The translations under genes were made by a program, and so were the position numbers. Shown one piece after another: positions 56,104-64,000 of a DNA stretch of 64,000 nt; position 1 is the stretch's first letter, and each line of letters starts with the position of its first letter. The stretch is from Macrobrachium rosenbergii (taxonomy: Eukaryota; Arthropoda; Malacostraca; Decapoda; Palaemonidae): contig NC_089782.1 of assembly GCF_040412425.1 (NCBI RefSeq), positions 17,874,122 to 17,938,121 on the forward strand, written 5' to 3'. A model generated the notes under the pieces. The model was given only the letters and a program-made list of their open reading frames with translations, ran no database searches and was not told the DNA's origin.

Positions 56104-56950
56104 TCTCTAGCATAACTTCGCTTTCATTCTAATTCCAAATCCTTCCGAAATTCTAGCTGTGTTAACTGTTTTTTTTTTTTTCGTTGTTGTTGTGGAGGCG
56201 ATACTTAGGCGCCAGATAAGTTCTTTATCCCGCATTGAAATTCCCGAGCTGAGATGGATCGGGTTGTATCTAATTCTTGAAACAGGATGACAAATCATTT
56301 ATTATTGTTTTCTTCTCTCTAGCATAACCTCGCTACATTCTAATTCCAAATGTCTTCCGAAATTCTAGCTGTCTTAACTGAGTATTTTTATTTTTTTCGT
56401 TATCGTTGTGGAGGCGATCCTTGGCCGTTGGATACGTTCTTGATCTTGCATCGAAATTCCCGAGCTGAGAAGGATTGGGCAGTATGAAGTTCTTGAAATA
56501 GGATGATAAATAATTTATTATTAGTATTATTATTATTATTTCTCTCTAGCATAACCTCGCTATTATTCCAATTCCAAATGCCTTCCGAAGTTCTAGCTAA
56601 ACTGAGCTGTTTTCGTTGTTGTTGTGGAGGCGATACATAGCCGTTGGATACATTCTTGATTCTGCATTGAAATTCCCCAGCTAGGAAGGATCTGGTGTAC
56701 GAAGTTTTTGAAACAGGATAAATCATTTATCAATATTTTCTTCTCTCTAGCATAATCTCGCTATTATTCTAATTCCAAATGTCTTCCGAAAGTCTAGCTG
56801 CGTTACATGAATGTTGTCGCTATTGTGGAGGTGATATTTAGCCATTGGATTCGTTCTTGATCCTGCATTGAAATTCCCGAGCTGAGAAGGATCAGGCTAT
56901 ATGAGCAAACCTTGTATAACGAAGTTCTTGAAACAGCATGATAAATACTT
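56104..56950. repeat. Tandem repeat, about 210-bp unit, 4 copies
   Basis: Each unit begins 'CTCTCTAGCATAAC' (about 56104, 56316, 56543, 56744). It continues with 'TCTAATTCCAAAT' and 'CTTCCGAAATTCTAGCT', then a poly(T)/GTTGTT block, 'GTGGAGGCGAT', 'GCATTGAAATTCCCGAGCTG' and 'TCTTGAAACAGGATGA', ending in an ATT tract. Spacing is 212, 227 and 201 bp because the T-rich and ATT tracts vary. Identity is about 80-85%. The minus-strand frames here are repeat artefacts. Confidence 0.9.
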
Positions 56951-56990
56951 TTATTATTATTCATTATTATTATTATTATTATTATTATTA
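56951..56990. repeat. (ATT)n microsatellite closing the 210-bp array
   Basis: About 12 triplets with one interruption, in the position where each 210-bp unit has its ATT tract, here expanded. Confidence 0.9.
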
Positions 56991-57200
56991 ATCGAAACGT
57001 CAGAATTACTAAAAGATGCTATGACTGTTTTTGCTCTTGTGCTTATTAGTGTATAAAAATATCTACAACAATACCAAACGTTTAACATATCTAGGATCTT
57101 TCCTAGCCTGGTCACGTTTCACTTCTAACATTTCTCTGAGCAGAACTGAAAGATCATAGCTGTGTTGCGTTACAAGTAGATTCCAATTTACTAGTAAACT

Positions 57201-57239
57201 TATTATTATTATTATTATTATTATTGTTGTTGTTGTTGT
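57201..57239. repeat. (ATT)n(GTT)n microsatellite
   Basis: About eight ATT and five GTT triplets. Confidence 0.95.
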
Positions 57240-57342
57240 AGTTGCTCTCGCTCTCTTATTCCTACAGTCGTCTATACTTTATTTAATAATAAAATGCAAC
57301 GTGTTCGGTTTTATTTGTATACCTTCATTTCGATCGGGTTCA

Positions 57343-57343
57343 A

Positions 57344-57379
<36 letters not shown>
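57343..57379. repeat. (CT)n microsatellite
   Basis: About 18 CT units with one G interruption, directly before a tRNA-like SINE head. Confidence 0.95.
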
Positions 57380-57380
<1 letters not shown>

Positions 57381-57386
57381 GGTCCT

Positions 57387-57465
57387 TGTTGTGCAATGGT
57401 ACCCCTCTCGGCTCACAGCCAAGGAACCCGTGTTCGGCCTCCCCGCTCAGGCGAGGAAGGAACGT
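57387..57465 (+). mobile_element. tRNA-derived SINE head, partial
   Basis: 'TGTGCAATGGTACCCCTCTC' (A-box-like) and 'CCCGTGTTCGGCCTCCCCG' (B-box-like) are spaced as in a tRNA, with 'CACAGCCAAGGAA' between. An intact cloverleaf is not evident. The body beyond 57465 is not recognised. Confidence 0.45.
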
Positions 57466-57566
57466 TATTGAAAAAAATCTGGTATGTCTATGCTGACGTT
57501 AGTAAGGAATTTGGTAACCTAGTTGTCAGTTTTGGGTCATAACTAAGGTGGTGTGGTTGTGTGTGT

Positions 57567-57568
57567 GA

Positions 57569-57621
<53 letters not shown>
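57567..57621. repeat. (AG)n microsatellite
   Basis: About 25 AG units after a short GT-rich lead-in. Confidence 0.95.
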
Positions 57622-57622
<1 letters not shown>

Positions 57623-58002
57623 AGTCGAGATATCAATGATCAGTATCCATTGAAATGTAAACCAACATAGCATAATAAAAAAATAAGAGAGGGCCTCGAC
57701 GAAGTAATCCTCACCATACCTGGGTGAAACCATTCATAAGATCTTTTGTTCTACCTCTCAAAGCCGCTCCGACCATCGGCTCCTCGAGAAGGCGATGAAG
57801 GTTTTTAAACGAGGGATAATTAGCAATTTCAAGGTTTCATTATGATAATTTTCCCCCATTAGCTTCACTAAGGATGGAGATGATGGCTCAGAAGTCGTTC
57901 ATTCGCTTGCTGATTGTCGCTGGCTGTGGACGATTAGGTTTGTGATTAGATCGTTGATTAAGGTTTTTTATGCAGCTGACTCTGGGTCTCACAGTTCCTC
58001 TT
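57622..58002. other. No gene seen
   Basis: Ordinary non-coding sequence between two microsatellites. Confidence 0.5.
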
Positions 58003-58023
58003 TTATGTGTGTGTGTGTGTATG

Positions 58024-58112
<89 letters not shown>
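58003..58112. repeat. Compound (TG)n(AT)n microsatellite
   Basis: (TG)8 then about 42 AT units. Confidence 0.95.
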
Positions 58113-58114
<2 letters not shown>

Positions 58115-59599
58115 GTATGTGTGTTTAATCATATCCCTTTAGGATACTGGATCCTTAAAAGGAAAAATTAACACGAATTATGAAAAGCGCGATGGCTACA
58201 AAAATAAGGAACACAGAAACAAGATGGACATTCCGCGGCTTGTTTCTTTGACGTCTGTTTCTTAAACTTCACTTGTCGTCCATAACGCCATATAATTTTT
58301 AGTATCATTTCATTTTCTAGTAAAATTATGTGATTCTATTGTAGACTGATGTTTTCCGCCCCTTAAGTTGCTTTATTACCGGTTTCACTTTAAAAAAAAA
58401 CGAAAATTCCTTGCGTGCAAGGACAGGTCAACGATCTTCTGCTCTCCTTAATGAGGAATCACGTTACAGATTAAGATATTAATCCCGTGAAGTTGACAGT
58501 CAAGTTTTAGAAGTGCGTGTGTGAGGTCATCGACCTGTATGTAAGTAACTTGACCTTCTCAGTAGGAGGAGGAGGAGGTGAAATAGGACGAGGTGGGAGT
58601 GGCGGAAAATGTAACGAAAGCATGAGTAAGGGGGAGGAATCATTATTGAATAGAAAGAAAAGGAGGAAGAGATAGAGGAGGGGGAATGTCAGAATTTGAG
58701 ATCTGACGAATAACAGATCTAAGTTTATTAAATAATTTTGTATTTTACCATGCTAGTAATTATTACTACCACCACTACTAGTAGTACTACTAATCTCTCT
58801 CCATTTCTTGTACTTAGTTGTATAATAAGCAGATCAATCTCGTCTTTCATGAAACGTCTAGGGTTAGAGAATACAAGTCTGATATGTCTCTTTGTCTTGC
58901 TTTTAAAAAATTTTAACCTGCATTTTTTCGGAGAGAGAGAGAGATTAATCAGAAATTAGTACCTATGAGCTTGCTGAGAATGGGCAAAAAAAAAAAAAAA
59001 CTAATTTTATGAGAAAATTCAGAAGCGTAGATATAAATTCTAAATATGACATTTTAAGGTGCACTGAAATATGCTGGATATGACCCAGACTAAATATGTA
59101 ACATCAGTTATTAATTTTTACCTATTTCATGAGCCTATGGAAATCTACATTGTCAGGCTTAGGCTCAATAGGCTAATCAACATACGCCATTCATTTTTAA
59201 TTACTTCATAGGCCTATGAAAATATGTTTGAATATGTATAGTTAAATAGACAATAACTGTCAATCATCTTGACTCACCACATTAGCTTGTGGAACTGTGC
59301 GTTGAAAGGCCCAACATTATTAGGCAAAATTTACAATTCATCTTTGATAGATGGGTTCTTTGATAGGTGTTAATAAGATGTGTATGAGTCTAAAGCTACT
59401 GTCTCAAAATACAGTGTGTCAAAACTTAGTTGATTTTTGAGAGCTTGTTTTTAGTATAGCAAGTTCATCAACAACTATAGAAATTACTTAAGACACTGAA
59501 CACGATTCGTGGTTAGTCATTTACTGGCTTGTGCTTTTGACTGGTGACCAATCGGAAGCCTCATATCATTCCTCAGAGCGCACATGCACCCACACACAA
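58113..59599. other. No gene seen
   Basis: AT-rich with purine-rich patches (58560-58690). The frame at 58738-58959 has no motif. Confidence 0.5.
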
Positions 59600-59675
59600 G
59601 GTATATGTATGTATGCATGTATATTATATGTATGTATGTATGTATGTATGTATATGAACGTATGTATGTATGTGC
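59600..59675. repeat. (ATGT)n tetranucleotide microsatellite
   Basis: About 15 ATGT units interrupted by 'ATATTAT' and 'AACG'. Confidence 0.9.
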
Positions 59676-60055
59676 TTGTATGTGTATTGTGATAACTAAT
59701 AATATGAAAATAAATTGAACTACCTCTAATCGCTGAATGCGTGAGAAAGGTGATTGTTAAATATTATTGTGAATTATTTTTAGCTTCAAATTAAAATAAA
59801 CTTCATCGAATATAAGACATTAACAGTTACAGTGAAGCTTGTTTTTTTTTATTACTTTTATTTTTAGCGGTGCCCAAGTTAGCGGGACTTGACATCCTGC
59901 TAATAACATAGGTCACTCTGTCGTCCAAGCTGTTAGTAAATTCCCGTTCAGTGTGATTTTGTCGTTCATGAAGGAACTATGTCTGGAATGTCTGAGATTT
60001 TCCTAGTTTTTTTTTTTTCTTATTATTCATTGGCATTTGTTTTTATTTGGTAATT

Positions 60056-60057
<2 letters not shown>

Positions 60058-60129
<72 letters not shown>
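60058..60129. repeat. (CT)n microsatellite
   Basis: About 35 perfect CT units, the first of three arrays within 320 bp. The apparent Ser/Leu-rich ORF across them is an artefact. Confidence 0.95.
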
Positions 60130-60130
<1 letters not shown>

Positions 60131-60204
60131 TTTCTTTGGAACTTGTTTCTTATGTGAATGTTCCTACCTATTTCTCTCTCTTTTCATTAATGCCTATCTT
60201 GATA

Positions 60205-60208
<4 letters not shown>

Positions 60209-60236
<28 letters not shown>
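60209..60236. repeat. (CT)n microsatellite, second array
   Basis: About 13 perfect CT units. Confidence 0.95.
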
Positions 60237-60238
<2 letters not shown>

Positions 60239-60308
60239 TGTTGCTTCTCTCATGTAAGTGTTTCTTTCTCTTTCTCTTCTTGGCCATCTACTTATCTGAA
60301 GCTATTCT

Positions 60309-60309
<1 letters not shown>

Positions 60310-60380
<71 letters not shown>
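60310..60380. repeat. (CT)n microsatellite, third array
   Basis: About 35 perfect CT units. Confidence 0.95.
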
Positions 60381-60382
<2 letters not shown>

Positions 60383-61660
60383 AATTTGAGATTTTCATTC
60401 TCTAATACGAAACTCTCATGAAACAAATTAATGGAAAAACATCTCGAGGTCATTAATCAGGGTTATTATGATGCGGTACCGAGTTTCTTCGATGTAAAAT
60501 AACACGACTGAGAGACATTGCAAAACTTACAAAAAATTCAAAGGCAGAGTCGCCTTCCAACTGAAAACTATTTTGGAATGGCTAAGGAATGATTTTATAT
60601 TGTTGAAAATCATTGCAATAATCGAAAACTAATTCTTCAGAGGTAAGCTACAGTAAGTGCTGGAGAAATAATACAATATCTGAAGAAAGTAATTTCTTTG
60701 ACTATAAAAATAATTCAATACGGCCAAATGTAAACTTTTAAAACGACAGACAAACACGTCAGTAAGAAGGAAAAATTAAACATTAGTGAAAAATGTACGA
60801 ATTTGCTAAAATACTTCGTAATAATGATAAAAAATGGAATTTCCAACGAAAATCAAGGCTTATACATTAAGATATCTGAGGGCAGAACTGACTTCAAGCT
60901 GGAAACTGAAGAAATAATTTCACAGATTTGGAAAGGCTTCAAAAGGAGTGAAAGCAAAAAGAAAGATGCGTAGACCTTCCTGTGAAAAATATGTTAGGTA
61001 TGGATCGTAGCCGGGGGAGGGGGTAGGGGCGCCTGTCCCTAATGAAAATTTGGTAATCAGAAAATCATAAAACTAAAGAACTGTAACTTGTATATAACAA
61101 TCTAGAATTCACTAAGAGCTATGATACTGAATTATCAATACTTTATGAAAATAAGCAATCCTTACTATCAACGGAAAACAAAAGTAATATGCACTCACAA
61201 TGAATGTTAGCAGGGCCGACATTCAACTAACGAGAATACTTGCGATATGGTCTAAAAATTCACAGTAACTGAAGCCAAGATTTATTTTTCTGATCAAACT
61301 TTGAAAAGGTGAGATAATCCTAACCACCTCATTTTAATATCTTCTAAATATCTTAATGGTTTATTATCATAAAAGCCTTTCTTCCTCACAGTTTTCATGA
61401 TCGCTGGAACTGCTTTTAACATTATTATTATTAGTAACCATTTTATCACTATTATTGATCATTATTGTAGAAGATTCAACAGTCCTGTTTCGTCTGCACC
61501 TGAACTCGTGGCGTTGTGTTTCCACTGTGATAACCTACTTTTGCTCTCTAGCAGCGAAAGAGAGAACTTATGTAGACTAACTGGTTTGCTATAATGACAG
61601 ATTCTGGTTTAAGGTTGCAAAATTGACATCAAATACCTGCTCGAGTTAGACGTAGTAAAG
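60381..61660. other. No gene seen
   Basis: AT-rich non-coding sequence. A G-rich cluster occurs at 61012-61028. Confidence 0.5.
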
Positions 61661-61683
61661 GTCTCTCTCTCTCTCTCTCTCTC
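61661..61683. repeat. (CT)n microsatellite
   Basis: About 11 perfect CT units. Confidence 0.95.
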
Positions 61684-61834
61684 TTGGTTAGTTTCAAGTA
61701 GCAAAATGATCAGCTATTTAACTGTGCTTCTGATACCTCAAGCATTATGTACTAAGTAATTATTGGATTGTAGAGGGCCCCAGCAAGGATGGAGAAGGTC
61801 ATGAAAACCTGAAGGATGACACGCAAGCACACAC

Positions 61835-61838
<4 letters not shown>

Positions 61839-61910
<72 letters not shown>

Positions 61911-61975
61911 CTTCTTCTATATATAATATATACATTATATACAGTATATACTGTATAATATATATATCTATATTG
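61839..61975. repeat. (AT)n microsatellite with AT-rich flank
   Basis: About 30 perfect AT units followed by variant ATAT/ACAT sequence. Confidence 0.95.
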
Positions 61976-62640
61976 CTGGAAAAATGCATACTCATAACCA
62001 GCGCAAGGGTGTAATTACTTTTAAATATGCACATCTCCGTATTCACAGGAAACCAAGCAGGCTCATACAACGTATGCAATGCAGAAATGCAATGCACGCA
62101 ATCAAGCAAGCCCACTTTCTGGGGCGCATCCGGAGAAATGACCTTGATATTCCTCTCATTGGACGATCTGGAAAAAATGAAACAAGAGAAGAACATACAC
62201 ATTTTACCATGAGCCCACGTACGGTAAAGGCAATAGGCGCGCTTGCTTGCACGCAAGCACGCACGGGACGCAAAGGCCATGAGTACAATTCCTGGACGAA
62301 ACGAGTTTTGGCTGCCGAGCGCCGTCTGGAAGCATCCCCCGCGCGGTCGTTAAGGTCAACATCCTCGCGTGGGTAAATGAGCATTCCGGCCTTAGTGCCA
62401 TGGTGTGGGATACCACTCTATGAGATCGGCGACCTAGTGGCACTAGCCCGGCCACTCTCTCTTTCTTGCCAATTTCCCCCTGCCCCAGCCCCCTCGAAAA
62501 TCTCCTCCGTCTCTGTCTTGCTTCTCCAATCCTGCAGACGTTTTAAGGACTCCGTTTCTGTCCTTTGAGGGATTTTCTCCCTCTTTCGGGAGATGATTGC
62601 CAAACGTTTTTGAGGAGATCTCAGTTTTCGTGTTACTGTT
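61976..62640. other. GC-richer segment with several overlapping ORFs, no gene assigned
   Basis: Frames on both strands (61984-62376 plus, 62043-62384 minus, 62204-62455 minus) overlap because base composition is less AT-rich. None has a recognisable motif or exon boundaries. It may be an old repeat. Confidence 0.35.
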
Positions 62641-62916
62641 AACCCTATTTACTCAGGATGTTCAATTTTTCCCGCGGAAAAACTCCAGACATGCGAATCC
62701 CACACTGAAGATTGTTTTTATTGTTATTGCTAGGTTGTAGCAATATCGAAATTAGTTTTTTCAGTGTATAATACTGATGTATATGTATACACATGTACAC
62801 TATGTATATATATACTCGTATACTAATATATATACATATATATGTGTTTATGTTTGTGTGTGCATGTAAGTTTGTTTGGTTCGTGCTTAATGGAAACATG
62901 TTATGCACTGCAACTG

Positions 62917-62919
<3 letters not shown>

Positions 62920-62955
<36 letters not shown>
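62920..62955. repeat. (CT)n microsatellite
   Basis: About 18 perfect CT units. Confidence 0.95.
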
Positions 62956-62956
<1 letters not shown>

Positions 62957-63219
62957 AATATCTGGACACGATTACTTGTGAGTGGAAAAGGTCAACAACA
63001 GGTCAGCTCGAAGGAAGGTCAGGTCATCACCCATCTAATGGGGTAACTATTGCATTCCAATCTTTGGGTGATGCTTATCTTGGGCTCTTAATTTGAAAAC
63101 GCAGCTGTAATTGCCTGTCTATGGAATGTGTACGTATTTAGTTTACAGTTATATTGAAAGCCACGAACATTCTCCTTTTATATTAGTATATTCATCCTGA
63201 TGTGATATACATACAATAT

Positions 63220-63222
63220 ATA

Positions 63223-63317
<95 letters not shown>

Positions 63318-63322
63318 ATATT
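63220..63322. repeat. Compound (AC)n(AT)n(GT)n microsatellite
   Basis: About 22 AC, 20 AT and 5 GT units. The AC-AT-GT order can fold back on itself as one long hairpin. Confidence 0.95.
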
Positions 63323-63465
63323 ATATATTATACATAAATACATACACACACATATATAGATGTGTGTATACAGATAGATAAATCCCCTATGAAGAGGTTT
63401 ATTCTGAAATACGAATATCAGACTTCTCAAGACAAGGGTGTAAATCTCCCCCACCCCCTCCGCGC

Positions 63466-63530
63466 CCACCAATCGAATTCGGGTTCTTCGCTGATGAGGC
63501 GAGGCTGTTAGCCGCTGGACCACGGATTCT
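63466..63530 (-). mobile_element. tRNA-derived SINE head, partial
   Basis: On the minus strand 'CCGTGGTCCAGCGGCTAACA' (A-box-like, as in Leu/Ser-type tRNAs) is followed by 'GCCTCGCCTCATCAGCGAAG' and 'CCCGAATTCGATTGG' (B-box-like). The 3' part of a cloverleaf is replaced by unrelated GC-rich sequence, so it is a derived element or pseudo-tRNA. Confidence 0.5.
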
Positions 63531-64000
63531 ATGCATTAGGTGTCGTCAGGAACTTGCATATACTTCCAACAATTTATTCTTGAGTGGATGTTTTCTGCCC
63601 GTTTTTATTTCCCTGATGATATTTTTGTCTCTTATCTTAAGCTCTACGGTACTTGCTTGAGCAAGATTCGTACTTGATATCCTCAATCACGACAAAGTAA
63701 ATTAAGAAAGGTATTATAGGCATTTTTCGATATTTTATTGATTCTGCTGCATTTTTATACTATTCACTTCTATATGTACTCTTGATTTGAATATTGTTCT
63801 AATGTTTTTAGGAGTTTCTCCAAGATTTTCCTAGTTTCAGGACACCTGCTTAAGACTTTTTCTTAACTTCACCCCACATTCTTGGCCATAGCTTCATCTT
63901 GATTATGTGTCAACCAGTTGCTTAAAAATTATCTATAATCTTAATGTAACTTCATCATTATGCTTATATCTAATTTTTTAGTCCTCATCTGCATAAAGGT
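63531..64000. other. No gene seen
   Basis: AT-rich sequence to the end of the window, no motif. Confidence 0.5.

Noticed and set aside
56107..56726. Minus-strand ORFs that repeat an 'F..EF.CRIKNVS' phrase
   Set aside because: They arise from the 210-bp tandem repeat, and frames break at different places in each unit.
60037..60405. A 122-codon Ser/Leu-rich ORF
   Set aside because: It is made by three (CT)n arrays that lack stops in that frame.
61738..62384. Overlapping ORFs on both strands (up to 180 codons)
   Set aside because: They overlap in opposite directions and partly run through an (AT)n array. No recognisable domain on either strand.

Overview
The window looks like nuclear DNA of an arthropod, most likely a decapod crustacean. 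It is AT-rich and carries intron-split genes with GT/AG junctions, DIRS-type tyrosine-recombinase retrotransposons, LINE and Ty3/gypsy relics, tRNA-derived SINE heads, and very long perfect (AT)n, (CT)n and (AAT)n microsatellites. The assignment to decapods rests on this repeat style and on remembered family resemblance, not on a search. There is no prokaryotic or organellar content.

Region 1 (about 6.6-32.1 kb, minus strand) holds one large gene. Five exons (29709-29899, 23244-23383, 19033-19248, 15965-16510, 6645-7292) have consensus splice sites and phases that join in frame, giving at least 579 residues. Exons 2 and 3 together make a Myb/SANT-like DNA-binding domain. Exon 4 carries a U1/matrin-type C2H2 zinc finger. 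The last exon encodes about 215 residues that I do not recognise. A cysteine-rich ORF at 31780-32085 may be the first coding exon, and a 59-nt segment at 20922-20980 could be an alternative exon. Two of the introns each contain a roughly 5-kb DIRS-like retrotransposon (9556-14597 and 24523-29545), both in the same orientation as the gene. Each shows inverted terminal repeats plus an internal complementary region that matches both ends, the hallmark of DIRS elements. The coding parts (gag, RT, RNase H, methyltransferase-like domain, tyrosine recombinase) are broken by stops and frameshifts.

Region 2 (33.6-47.8 kb) is a graveyard of retroelements: two decayed LINE copies on minus (33.84-35.73 and 43.2-44.56 kb), one LINE 3' end on plus (41.8-42.5 kb), a 5'-truncated, frameshifted Ty3/gypsy element on plus (36.3-40.5 kb) with an internally deleted integrase and a possible envelope remnant, and a tRNA-derived SINE at 47.55-47.83 kb. 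Long (AT)n tracts sit between them.

Region 3 (48.6-53.8 kb, plus strand) contains a compact two-exon gene for a 113-residue protein with a signal peptide and a C-terminal hydrophobic helix. It has a TATA box, a short upstream ORF and a possible poly(A) signal. I do not recognise the family.

Region 4 (53.8-64 kb) shows no convincing gene. It is dominated by microsatellites, a four-copy tandem repeat of about 210 bp (56.1-56.95 kb) and two more tRNA-like SINE heads. Long dinucleotide microsatellites are almost absent from the first 33 kb and frequent afterwards.
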